64,000 nt of DNA from contig NZ_JAMJFX010000008.1 in NCBI RefSeq assembly GCF_023544865.1, positions 62,001 to 126,000 on the forward strand. The letters run 5' to 3'. The DNA comes from Phaeovulum molybdatiresistens (GTDB taxonomy: Bacteria > Pseudomonadota > Alphaproteobacteria > Rhodobacterales > Rhodobacteraceae). Below the pieces are notes generated by a model. That model saw nothing but the letters and a program-made list of their open reading frames with translations, was not told where the DNA came from and searched no databases. Position numbers and translations under genes: made by a program. This document shows positions 16,630 to 24,413 of the stretch, one piece after another. The first letter of the stretch is position 1. Each line of letters starts with the position of its first letter.

Positions 16630-17334
16630 TCAAAGGTCAGTGGCCGGGCGGCCGGTGCCGCGCGGTTGAAGAAAGAAATCCGCGATCCGGTTTGCGATCG
16701 CGGCTGCGGAATTGGTCTGGCCAAGGCGGGCGCGGGCATCTGCCATGATCGTGTCGGGCACCAGGCCCTTGCCACGCGTGCGCATCAGCCCGTCGATGAA
16801 ATCGTCGTGGAATTCGGGATGGGCCTGAACGGTCAGGGCGCTGTCGCCATAGACCAGGGCGGCATTTTCGCAAAAATCGCTGCAGCCGATCACCGTGGCG
16901 CCTTCGGGGCGCTGGATGACCTGATCGCGGTGCCAGGCGTTGAGCGTGATCGTTTCGCCGCCGAAATCATAGTCGGTCGGCCCCACCGACCAGCCGCCGG
17001 GGAAGCGTTCGACCTTGCCCCCCAGCGCCTGGGCGATGATCTGATGGCCAAAGCAGATGCCCACCAGCGCCACCTTTTGCGCGACCGCCTGGCGGATGAA
17101 GGCTTCGAGCCGGGGGATGAAGGGGTGGTCTTCATAGGCGCCGTGGCGTGATCCGGTGATCAGCCAGCCATCGCAGGCGTGAACATCGGTGGGAAAATCC
17201 ATCGCCTCGACGTGGAAGGTGCGGAAGGTCAGTCCGCGCCCGGCCAGCAGGCGTTCGAACATGTCGGGGTAATCGCCGGACTGGCTGCGCAGCTCATCAG
17301 GGGCTGTGCCGGTTTGCAGGATGCCGATCAGCAT
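16630..17334 (-). CDS. Class I glutamine amidotransferase-like hydrolase
   Basis: A 234-residue GATase1 domain without a synthetase partner. The nucleophile elbow is GICFGHQ (Cys) and the His-Glu pair is in VQAHPEF near the C-terminus, so the triad looks complete. In the Puu pathway, gamma-glutamyl-GABA is cleaved by PuuD, a different C26-type hydrolase. This protein sits between two PuuA-like ligases and may do the equivalent deglutamylation, which is my inference. The start was set at ATG 17334 (MLIGILQTG), the normal N-terminus of the fold; upstream in-frame sequence is Pro/Arg-rich and covers an intergenic repeat. Confidence 0.82.
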   Translation of the reverse strand: MLIGILQTGTAPDELRSQSGDYPDMFERLLAGRGLTFRTFHVEAMDFPTDVHACDGWLITGSRHGAYEDHPFIPRLEAFIRQAVAQKVALVGICFGHQIIAQALGGKVERFPGGWSVGPTDYDFGGETITLNAWHRDQVIQRPEGATVIGCSDFCENAALVYGDSALTVQAHPEFHDDFIDGLMRTRGKGLVPDTIMADARARLGQTNSAAAIANRIADFFLQPRGTGRPATDL

Positions 17335-17422
17335 GGGGCTCTCATGTCTTGGGTTGTCAAAGGGTAGCCGGGGGGTGCGGGCGGGCGCAAGAGGCGCTGT
17401 GGGGCGTCTCGGGGGGCGGGGT

Positions 17423-17497
17423 GGGGGGGGGCTGTCTGCCCCCCTCTTGGCGCGTGGCGCCAATTCACCCCCCGAGAGTATTTCGGCCAAGAAGAAG
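17423..17497. repeat. Dispersed intergenic repeat, copy 1
   Basis: A G-run/C-run hairpin (GGGGGC-TGTCT-GCCCCC) at ~17423-17444, then the core CCCCCGAGAGTATTTCGGCC and AAGAAGAAG ending at 17497. It lies immediately downstream of the second ligase gene (minus strand). The same core recurs at six other intergenic loci in this window. Confidence 0.75.
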
Positions 17498-17504
17498 CCG
17501 AAGG

Positions 17505-18836
17505 TCAGACGGTGTCGAGGTAGAGTTCCGTCTGTTCCTGTTCGGAGAGTTCGGCCATGTAGTGGATTTCCTGGCGCTTGGTCATCAGGAAGTTCTGGAT
17601 CAGTTCGGCCGGAAAGATCCGTGCGACCAGCGGGCAGTCGGCAAAGCGGTCGATCGCGGCGTTCCAGGTTTCGGGCAGCTGCGGCAGGCCCTGTTCATAG
17701 GCATTGCCGATGATCGGGGGGGGCGGATCGCGGCGGTCTTCCAGCCCGATCAGCGCGGCGCCAAGGATCGCGGCGATCATCAGATAGGGGTTCACATCGC
17801 CCCCCGCCACGCGGTGTTCAATCCGGCGCGCGACGGGCCCCGAGGCGGGGATGCGCAGCGCGGCGGTGCGGTTTTCATAGGCCCAGCCGATGCCGGTGGG
17901 GGCATGGGCATTGGGCACCAGCCGGTCATAGCTGTTTTCATGCGGGGCAAAGATCAGCGTGGATCCGGGCAGCGCGGCAAGGCAGCCCGCCACCGCATGG
18001 CGCAAGGCCTCGGACCCCCGTTCGGTGCCGTCGTCGAAGATGTTGCGGCCTTGCGCGTCAAGCACCGAGAAATGCGTGTGCATGCCGTTGCCCGACCAAA
18101 GGTCATAGGGTTTGGCCATGAAGCTGGCGGCAAAGCCGTGCTGGCGCGCCAGACCCTTGACCAGCATCTTGAACAGCCAGGTATCATCGGCGGCCCTCAG
18201 CGCATCGCCCTGATGCATCAGGTTGATTTCAAACTGGCCGGGGCCGGCTTCGGAAATCGCGGTATCGGCGGGGATGTCCATCGCCTCGCAGGCGTCGTAG
18301 AGCGCGGTGAAGAAATTGTCGAAGGCATCCAGCGCGCGCAGCGACAGGATTTCGCCCCCCGTGCGGCGCTTGCCGGACCGGGGGCTGGGCGGCACGCGCA
18401 GCGTCTTGCCTGAATCGTCGATCAGGAAGAATTCCAGTTCTGTCGCCACCACCGGCGTCAGGCCGCGCGCCTTGTAGCGTTCGACCACGCGGGCCAGCGC
18501 CTGGCGGGGATCGCCCTCATAGGGGCGGCCGTCCATGTGGAACATCCAGATCGGCAATAGCGCGGTGGGTGCTGCCAGCCAGGGCATCGGCAGAAAGCCG
18601 CGTTCGGTGGGCATCAACAGCCCGTCGCAATCGCCGGTTTCAAAGACCAGGGGGCTGTCCTCGATATCCTCGCCCCAGATGTCGAGGTTCATCACCGAAA
18701 AGGGAAAGCGCGTGCCTTCGGTGAACACCTTGTGGGCAAAGCGCGCGGGGATGCGTTTGCCGCGCGCCACACCGTTCAGATCCGCGGCGGCCACGCGGAT
18801 CGTGCGCACCTCGGGGTGCTCTTTCAGCCAGTCCAT
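17505..18836 (-). CDS. Second glutamine synthetase-family (PuuA-like) ligase
   Basis: 443 residues, clearly paralogous to the other ligase: VVATELEFFLIDD, SEAGPGQFEINLMHQGD, FMAKPYDLWSGNGMHTHFS and NRTAALRIPASGPVARRIEHR. The metal, ATP and glutamate motifs are all present, so it should be active. The substrate pocket probably differs from its neighbour's, which would let the locus glutamylate two amines. The ATG is 4 nt after the permease stop. A copy of the dispersed repeat separates it from the amidotransferase gene. Confidence 0.88.
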   Translation of the reverse strand: MDWLKEHPEVRTIRVAAADLNGVARGKRIPARFAHKVFTEGTRFPFSVMNLDIWGEDIEDSPLVFETGDCDGLLMPTERGFLPMPWLAAPTALLPIWMFHMDGRPYEGDPRQALARVVERYKARGLTPVVATELEFFLIDDSGKTLRVPPSPRSGKRRTGGEILSLRALDAFDNFFTALYDACEAMDIPADTAISEAGPGQFEINLMHQGDALRAADDTWLFKMLVKGLARQHGFAASFMAKPYDLWSGNGMHTHFSVLDAQGRNIFDDGTERGSEALRHAVAGCLAALPGSTLIFAPHENSYDRLVPNAHAPTGIGWAYENRTAALRIPASGPVARRIEHRVAGGDVNPYLMIAAILGAALIGLEDRRDPPPPIIGNAYEQGLPQLPETWNAAIDRFADCPLVARIFPAELIQNFLMTKRQEIHYMAELSEQEQTELYLDTV

Positions 18837-18840
18837 TTCC

Positions 18841-19668
18841 TCACCTGATTATTTGTGGCCTGACCTTCAGACGGGCGCGTCGGGCGCCGGGCAGGTGTCG
18901 GTTCAGGCGGCGGTTGACCACCCCGAACAGGCCGATCAGGGCAAGGGTCAGCACGATGAAATAGAACGCCGCGATCGGGTAAGGGATGAAAGGGTTGAAC
19001 GTCTTGTCCGCGAAGAATTTCGCGTAATACAGGGCATCGCCGCGCTGCTGGAAGGCGGGGAAGCCGGAAAAGAACACCAGCGTGGTGGCGTGGAACAGAA
19101 AGATCGCCTCATTCGTATAGGCGGGCCAGGCCAGGCGTAGCATCGTGGGCCAGACGACCCGGCGGAACTTGCGCCAGCCGGTCAGGCCATAGGCATCGGC
19201 GGCCTCAAGATCGCCCTTGGGGACGGACCGCAGCGCACCGTAAAAGATTTCGGCGGAATAGGCGGCGGTGTTCAAAAACAGCACGAACAGCGCCCCAGCC
19301 CAGGCCTTGGTGGTCCAGGCGGTCTGCACGGTGATGCCGAAGATGTCGAAGCCCGCGCGCGGTAGCAGCACCAGCGCCTCATAGGCCAGGAAAAACTGGA
19401 TGAACAGCGGGCTGCCGCGGAAGATGTAGATGAACCAGTCCGCCGGCTTGCGCAGCCAGGGATTGGCCTGGGCTTTGGCCAGCGCCAGCGCCGTGGCCAG
19501 CACAAAGCCGAAGGCCAGCGCCAGAACGCCGAAGTAGATGTTCCAGATCAGCCCCGAACCGATCAGGGTGAACTGATGGCATAGCGTGAAATCGGATCGC
19601 GGCAGCAGCCGTTCGCCGATCCCGATCGAGCGCAGGCCATAGTCGGCGATGATGTCCCAGCAGCTCAT
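18841..19668 (-). CDS. ABC transporter permease (HisM/polar amino acid type)
   Basis: A 275-residue inner-membrane permease with several hydrophobic helices and the ABC-ATPase coupling loop YGLTGWRKFRRVVWP (EAA-type loop, AADAYG...). The start is ATG 19668 (MSCWDIIADYG): it overlaps the upstream permease stop by 4 nt, and the longer open frame upstream is not membrane-like. It works with the sister permease, ATPase and binding protein of this operon to import an amine or basic amino acid. Confidence 0.9.
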   Translation of the reverse strand: MSCWDIIADYGLRSIGIGERLLPRSDFTLCHQFTLIGSGLIWNIYFGVLALAFGFVLATALALAKAQANPWLRKPADWFIYIFRGSPLFIQFFLAYEALVLLPRAGFDIFGITVQTAWTTKAWAGALFVLFLNTAAYSAEIFYGALRSVPKGDLEAADAYGLTGWRKFRRVVWPTMLRLAWPAYTNEAIFLFHATTLVFFSGFPAFQQRGDALYYAKFFADKTFNPFIPYPIAAFYFIVLTLALIGLFGVVNRRLNRHLPGARRARLKVRPQIIR

Positions 19669-20546
19669 GCCCGTGCCTTTCGCATCGCCTCGCCCGCCAT
19701 CGTGGCCTGACCGCGCGCCAGCCGTGCCGAGACATGGCGGAAGAGGCGTTCGGACAGGCTGGTCATGCCCAGATAGAAGGCCAGCAGCACCAGGAAATAC
19801 CAGACCCGCCAGTCGGGGTGGGGATAGTCGTAGATCGCCGATTTCGTGGCGCCCAGTTCGCGCGCCCAATAGACGATGTCGGTCACCCCCAGCAGGAACA
19901 GCAGCGGCGTGGCCTTGATCAGGATCATCCACAGGTTCGACAGCCCCGGCAGCGCATAGGCCCACATCTGCGGGATCAGGATGCGCCGGGTGACCTGGCG
20001 GGGCGTCATGCCATAGGCCTCGGCGGTTTCCAGCTGCGCGCGCGGCACGGCCGCCATGGCGCCATGCAGAACATTGGCCGCGAAGGCGCCAAACACCACC
20101 GCAAAGGCCACCACCGCAAGGGTGAAGCCATAGATATCATGCCAGATTTGCGGGGATGAGGACAGCGGCAGCTTGGCCTGGGCGCAGACCAGGAAATCGT
20201 TGCCCTGCCGGATCGGCGCGTCCCAATCGGGGCATTTCCACTTGTGTCGCAGCCATTCCAGCCCCTGATCCAGCGCCACCGGCACGAACAGGAAAAATAC
20301 GATGTCGGGCACGCCCCGCACCATCGCGGTATAGCCCTTGCCCACCCAGCGCAGCGGCGCGGCGCGCGCGCGCGCGGCCAGCGCGCCGGCAAACCCCAAG
20401 CCAAGCGCCACCGGTGCCGTGACCGCCAGAAGCGCCAGCACGATCAGGAAGGACCAATAGAACATCATGTGCTTGCCCGAGGTCAGGTAGCACAGGAACC
20501 AGCTTAGGCCTTCAAGCGCGGCAGGATCGGCACAGGTGTCAAACAT
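19665..20546 (-). CDS. ABC transporter permease (HisQ type)
   Basis: A 293-residue permease of the HisQM family. It has about five to six membrane segments and the EAA loop TAEAYGMTPRQVTRRILIPQ. A periplasmic insertion of ~45 residues (WLRHKWKCPDW ... QIWHDIYG) with two Cys makes it longer than classical HisQ (~228). It overlaps the next permease by 4 nt and is separated from the binding-protein gene by a strong hairpin. Confidence 0.9.
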   Translation of the reverse strand: MFDTCADPAALEGLSWFLCYLTSGKHMMFYWSFLIVLALLAVTAPVALGLGFAGALAARARAAPLRWVGKGYTAMVRGVPDIVFFLFVPVALDQGLEWLRHKWKCPDWDAPIRQGNDFLVCAQAKLPLSSSPQIWHDIYGFTLAVVAFAVVFGAFAANVLHGAMAAVPRAQLETAEAYGMTPRQVTRRILIPQMWAYALPGLSNLWMILIKATPLLFLLGVTDIVYWARELGATKSAIYDYPHPDWRVWYFLVLLAFYLGMTSLSERLFRHVSARLARGQATMAGEAMRKARA

Positions 20547-20555
20547 GGGGGTGCA

Positions 20556-20577
20556 GCGGCCCCGTTGCCGGGGCCGC
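20556..20577 (-). other. Stable hairpin between the binding-protein and permease genes
   Basis: A perfect 9-bp stem, 20556-20564 with 20569-20577 (loop 20565-20568), lies 9 nt past the binding-protein stop and inside the operon. The position is typical of 3' stabilisers that raise binding-protein mRNA over permease mRNA. Confidence 0.6.
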
Positions 20578-20585
20578 CCTTTGCA

Positions 20586-21308
20586 TCAGAAGGTGGCGGC
20601 TTCGTCGCCGAACCACTTGACGATCATCGCATTCAGGCTGCCGTCGGCCTTCATCGCGTCGATCGCGGCGTTGAACTTGTCGCGCAATTCGGTGTCGGAC
20701 TTGCGCATGCCGATGCCGATGCCGCCGCCAAGCGCCACATCCTCGCCCGCCCAGATCAAATCGCCGCCCTGATCGGCCGAGAAGGGCACCAGTGCGTCCT
20801 TGTCGGCAAAGACTGCATCGGCCTCGCCGTTCTTCACCGCCGAAACGGTGTCGTCGAGATTGGCGAATTCCAGCAGCGTCGCGCCCGACTGGGCGACGTA
20901 ATCGGCCTGGATCGTGCCGGTCTGCGCCGCGACCACGCCGCCGGCCAGATCGGCGCCCGCATCCAGCGCCAGATAGGCCGAGGCCGCCGGCGGATAGTAG
21001 TTGTGGCTGAAGTCGATCGATTGCTTGCGCTCGTCGGTGATGCTCATGCCGGCGATGATCGTGTCATAATTGCCCGAAAGCAGGTTGGGGATGATCGAAT
21101 CCCAATCATTCGTGACCCATTCGCAGGTCAGTTCGGCCTTGGCGCACAGCGCATCGCCCAGTTCGCGTTCGAACCCGTCGATTTCGCCCTTGTCGTTGAT
21201 GAAGTTGTAGGGGGGGTAGGCGCCCTCGGTGCCCATGCGCACCGTGTTTGCCGTGGCCAGACCCGCGCTGAGCGCAAGGGCCGCAGTGGCAAGAAGGACT
21301 TTCTTCAT
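20586..21308 (-). CDS. Periplasmic amine/amino acid-binding protein
   Basis: A 240-residue SBP_bac_3 family protein. The signal peptide is MKKVLLATAALALSAGLATA with cleavage after TA. The mature part begins NTVRMGTEGAYPPYNFIND, the classic polar amino acid binding start, followed by GFERELGDALCAK and DTIIAGMSITDERKQSIDFS. Two Cys in the first lobe probably form a disulfide, as in LAO/HisJ proteins. The ligand is probably cationic (octopine, arginine or a polyamine-like amine) and cannot be fixed from sequence. It is 41 nt downstream of the ATPase gene. Confidence 0.9.
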   Translation of the reverse strand: MKKVLLATAALALSAGLATANTVRMGTEGAYPPYNFINDKGEIDGFERELGDALCAKAELTCEWVTNDWDSIIPNLLSGNYDTIIAGMSITDERKQSIDFSHNYYPPAASAYLALDAGADLAGGVVAAQTGTIQADYVAQSGATLLEFANLDDTVSAVKNGEADAVFADKDALVPFSADQGGDLIWAGEDVALGGGIGIGMRKSDTELRDKFNAAIDAMKADGSLNAMIVKWFGDEAATF

Positions 21309-21349
21309 GGGGTTTCTCCGCTGTTTTGGAATATTCTTGTGATCGGGCG

Positions 21350-22126
21350 TCAGGCCGGGGCGGTCGCTGACAGGAACTGGCGCAGGCGTTCGGATTTCGG
21401 CGCGCCGAACAGGGTGGCGGGCGGGCCCTGTTCCTCGATCAGGCCCTGATGCAGGAACACCACGTGATCGGACACATCCGCCGCCAGCCGCATGTCATGC
21501 GTCACAAGGAACATCGTGCGATCTTCGCCCGCCAGGTCCTTGATGACGCGGACCACCTCTTGCTGCAGTTCGGGGTCCAGCGCCGAGGTGGGTTCGTCGA
21601 ACAACAGCGCCTTGGGTTCCATGCACAGCGCCCGCGCGATCGCGGCGCGCTGCTGCTGGCCACCCGACAGTTGCGCAGGCCAGGCATCGGCCTTGTCGCC
21701 GATACCCACCTTGTCCAGAAGCGCGCGGGCGCGCGGTTCCACCTTGGCGGGCGACTGGCCCAGCACGGTCACCGGCGCCTCCATCACGTTTTGCAGGATG
21801 GTCATGTGCGACCACAGGTTGAACTGCTGAAACACCATCGACAGGTTGGTGCGGATGCGCGTCACCTGGGCGCGGTCGGCGGGGTGGCGGGCCAGGCCTT
21901 CGCCGGCCCATTTCACCGCCTCGCCCTCAAACAGCACCTCGCCCGCCTGGCTGTCCTCCAGCAGGTTGCAGCAGCGCAGCAGCGTCGACTTGCCCGATCC
22001 GGATGATCCGATCAGGCTGATCACCTGTCCGCGGCGCGCAGCGACAGAGACGCCGCGCAGCACCTCCAGCGGGCCGTAACTCTTGTGCAGATTGCGGATT
22101 TCGATGACGGGCGGGCTATCGGTCAC
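21350..22126 (-). CDS. ABC transporter ATP-binding protein (HisP/GlnQ type)
   Basis: 258 residues with Walker A GSSGSGKST, Q-loop region FQQFNLWSHMTILQNV, signature LSGGQQQRAAIARAL, Walker B ALLFDEPTSALDP and a switch His in VTHDM. It is the first gene of the minus-strand amine locus. The start codon is GTG (22126), preceded by AGAAG. It energises the two HisQM-type permeases downstream. Confidence 0.93.
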   Translation of the reverse strand: MTDSPPVIEIRNLHKSYGPLEVLRGVSVAARRGQVISLIGSSGSGKSTLLRCCNLLEDSQAGEVLFEGEAVKWAGEGLARHPADRAQVTRIRTNLSMVFQQFNLWSHMTILQNVMEAPVTVLGQSPAKVEPRARALLDKVGIGDKADAWPAQLSGGQQQRAAIARALCMEPKALLFDEPTSALDPELQQEVVRVIKDLAGEDRTMFLVTHDMRLAADVSDHVVFLHQGLIEEQGPPATLFGAPKSERLRQFLSATAPA

Positions 22127-22233
22127 TTGGGGCTTCTCTTTGTCCGTTCAGGTCAGTTGGCGCGATTTTCCGGCGGAATGCAACGCCTGTGTAACGCTTT
22201 ACGCAGGGGCGCTGCGCAGATTGTCCTGTCAGG

Positions 22234-22249
22234 TTGGCCAATTTGGCAA
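22234..22249. promoter_or_regulatory. Inverted repeat upstream of the amine-transport operon
   Basis: TTGGCCAATTTGGCAA contains two TTGSCAA-like arms around AT. It lies 108 bp before the ATPase start codon and directly before the TerB-gene stop. It looks like an operator for a regulator not encoded beside the operon. Confidence 0.3.
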
Positions 22250-22257
22250 GCCGCGCG

Positions 22258-22701
22258 CTAGCCCAGCCGCGCGGCGACCCGTTGCCGTGCCAGCGCCGAA
22301 TCGCGGTCGCTGATGCCCAGCAGGCTGCTGACCAGCCGGATCAACGCATCCTCGGCCGCGGCGCGCGCGCCATCGGCCAGCGCCACATCCCACAGCGCCT
22401 CGATGATGCTGATGCGGTCGTCATGCGCAATCATGGCTTTCAATGCGCGGGTGAAGCGCACGGTATCGGGGGCCTCGGCCTCGACCTGTTCGGCCTCATG
22501 GCGCAGGCGGGTGGCTTCGGGCAGGCTCAGGCCGCGATGGGCGGCCAGAACGCGGTCGATGCGGATCTGTTCGGCGGCCTCATAATGATCATCGGCGCGC
22601 GCAAGACGCACCAGAAGCGCGGCCAGCGCCAGTTCGGCGTCGGGCGCGCTTAGCGGGTCGGGGGTGGGGGCGCGCAGGCGCCGAAGAAGCGTGCTCAGCA
22701 T
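22258..22701 (-). CDS. TerB-family protein
   Basis: A 147-residue helical TerB domain protein (COG4103 type). Repeated acidic helices start with ALAALLVRLARADDHYEAAE and end with ISIIEALWDVALADGARAAAEDALIRLVSSLLGIS. Paired Asp/Glu residues are typical of the metal site. The name comes from tellurite-resistance clusters, but stand-alone copies are common and of unknown role. It is cytoplasmic, a single gene between the ABC operon and the DUF1330 gene. Confidence 0.85.
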   Translation of the reverse strand: MLSTLLRRLRAPTPDPLSAPDAELALAALLVRLARADDHYEAAEQIRIDRVLAAHRGLSLPEATRLRHEAEQVEAEAPDTVRFTRALKAMIAHDDRISIIEALWDVALADGARAAAEDALIRLVSSLLGISDRDSALARQRVAARLG

Positions 22702-22758
22702 GCCCCGACTATAGGGCGCGTGGCGGCAGGGGCAAGCGGGGGCGGCAAGCGGTGCCGT

Positions 22759-23061
22759 TCAGCCCGCCCAACCCTCGACGATGCACAGATCCGCCAGGCT
22801 GACCGGCGCGCGCAGCGCCAGGGCCGCGCGATATTCGGGGCTGTCGTAACAGGCCCGCGCCGCCGCGACCGAGGGGAATTCGATCACCACCGCGCGCGGG
22901 CGCAGGCTGCCCTCGACCACGTCCTGGGCACCGCCGCGGACCAGAAAGCGCGCGCCGTATTTGGCAAAGGCGGCCGCATTGGCCTGTCGATAGGCGTCGT
23001 AGGCCTGCGGGTCGCTGACCGTGACATGGCCGATCCAGTAGCCCTTCGGGGGGGTGGTCAT
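22759..23061 (-). CDS. DUF1330 protein
   Basis: A 100-residue ferredoxin-like (dimeric alpha/beta barrel) domain. Family marks are GYWIGHVTVSDPQAYDAYRQ near the start, then RFLVRGG, VVIEFPS and the CYDSPEYRAALALR helix. The function is unknown. The ATG at 23061 (MTTPPKGYW) was chosen because the fold begins there. It is divergent from the ABM-domain gene, 115 bp away. Confidence 0.87.
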   Translation of the reverse strand: MTTPPKGYWIGHVTVSDPQAYDAYRQANAAAFAKYGARFLVRGGAQDVVEGSLRPRAVVIEFPSVAAARACYDSPEYRAALALRAPVSLADLCIVEGWAG

Positions 23062-23176
23062 CGTGATGCTCCGTGCTTTTGGGGCAAGTGTGGCGCGCCG
23101 GGGCCGGGGGTGCAAGTCGCCGCAAGGGATGATTTTCCCGCCCGCCTGTGGCATCCTTGCGGCAGGAGGACCCGCC

Positions 23177-23494
23177 ATGCCCCAGATTACCCCCGATTTC
23201 AGCGGCCAGACCGTGATCTGCACCTTCGAGATGACACCCGCCACCGCCGCCGACCTGATGGAGGCGCTGCAGGATGCCTATGACCAGTGCATCCGCCATC
23301 AGCCCGGGTTCATCGGCGCGGGCCTGCACATGAATGATGCCCAGACCCGCATCGCCACCTATTCCAAATGGCGCGGGCGCGAGGATTACAAGGCCATGCT
23401 GCGCACCCCCGAAATGCGCGAACGCAACCGCCACATCGCCACGCTCTGCCGCAGCTTTGAGCCGGTGATGTATGAGGTGACGGCCGCCTATTGA
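23177..23494 (+). CDS. Antibiotic biosynthesis monooxygenase (ABM)-domain protein
   Basis: A 105-residue ABM-like ferredoxin fold protein. The body runs DQCIRHQPGFIGAGLHMNDAQTRIATYSKWRGREDYKAMLR, the usual ABM helix-strand pattern with a Trp in the third strand. Such proteins are small oxygenases, heme-degrading enzymes or ligand binders; no specific residue set decides here. The start MPQITPDF has AGGAGGA upstream. The divergent neighbour DUF1330 shares the same general fold. Confidence 0.82.
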   Translation: MPQITPDFSGQTVICTFEMTPATAADLMEALQDAYDQCIRHQPGFIGAGLHMNDAQTRIATYSKWRGREDYKAMLRTPEMRERNRHIATLCRSFEPVMYEVTAAY

Positions 23495-23536
23495 CCCGCC
23501 GGGGCCGCCACCATCCCGGTGGCCACCCGCGCAACG

Positions 23537-23565
23537 AAAAACCCCGCCAGCGGGGCTGGCGGGGT
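23537..23565 (-). terminator. Intrinsic terminator of the BI-1 gene
   Basis: A perfect 10-bp stem (23541-23550 with 23556-23565, loop CGGGG). A run of five A at 23537-23541 is the T-run on the minus strand. It is oriented for the BI-1 gene and placed between convergent genes. Confidence 0.85.
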
Positions 23566-23610
23566 CAAGGGTCAGTGTTGGTCCGACCGTCCGGGTCTGG
23601 CCGGGTCAGA

Positions 23611-24330
23611 TCATTCGCGGTTGCCCAGGAACTGCAGCAGGAACATGAACATGTTCAGGAAATCCAGATACAGCTGCAGCGCGCCCATGATGGCGGCCTT
23701 GCCCAGGAAATCCTCATCCGTCTGCGCCAGTTGCAGATAGGTGTTCTTGATGTTCTGCGTGTCATAGGCGGTCAGGCCGGCAAAGATCAGCACGCCGATC
23801 ACCGAAATCGCGAAGGCCATCGCCGAAGAGGCGAGGAAGATGTTCACGATCGAGGCGACGATCAGCCCGATCAGGCCCATCATCAGGAAGGTGCCCATGC
23901 CCGACAGGTCGCGCTTGGTCGTGTAGCCGTAAAGCGACAGGCCCGCGAAGGCGATCGCGGTCACCAGGAAGGTCTGCGCGATCGACACGCCGGTATAGGC
24001 GGCGAAGATGAAGCTGATCGACAGGCCCATCAGCGCGGCATAGCCAAAGAACACCAGCTGCGCGGTGGCCGCCGACATGCGGTGCAGCATCGCGGAAAAG
24101 GCAAAGACCACGGCCAGGGGGGCGAACATCACCACCCATTTCAGCCCCGATCCCCAGATCGCGGCCAGAAGCTGGTCGTTGGTGCCCACGAACCATGCAA
24201 CGGCGCCGGTCACCAGCATGCCGATGGACATCAGCCCATAGACCTTGTTCATGTGCGCGCGCAGACCCTCATCGATCAGGGCGGCGCGGGCGCCGGCCTG
24301 GCTGGCGCGCAAAGTGTTGTAGTCAGCCAT
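23611..24330 (-). CDS. Bax inhibitor-1/YccA family membrane protein
   Basis: 239 residues with seven hydrophobic segments. After a cytoplasmic start (MADYNTLRASQAGARAALIDEGLRAHM) the first helix includes VYGLMSIGMLVTGAVAWF. The conserved loop is GLSISFIFAAYTG, and acidic residues lie near the last segments (TAYDTQNIK ... LYLDFLNMFMFLLQFLG). BI-1 proteins are pH-sensitive Ca2+ leak channels or FtsH-associated proteins in bacteria. ATG 24330 was chosen because upstream sequence is not conserved. Confidence 0.93.
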   Translation of the reverse strand: MADYNTLRASQAGARAALIDEGLRAHMNKVYGLMSIGMLVTGAVAWFVGTNDQLLAAIWGSGLKWVVMFAPLAVVFAFSAMLHRMSAATAQLVFFGYAALMGLSISFIFAAYTGVSIAQTFLVTAIAFAGLSLYGYTTKRDLSGMGTFLMMGLIGLIVASIVNIFLASSAMAFAISVIGVLIFAGLTAYDTQNIKNTYLQLAQTDEDFLGKAAIMGALQLYLDFLNMFMFLLQFLGNRE

Positions 24331-24413
24331 CAAAGCCTCCAGTTGAACGTCTCCCTTGTGGCGGGCAGGCCACCACACGTCACCGCTTCATATTGGGGGC
24401 TTGTTCCCGGATT

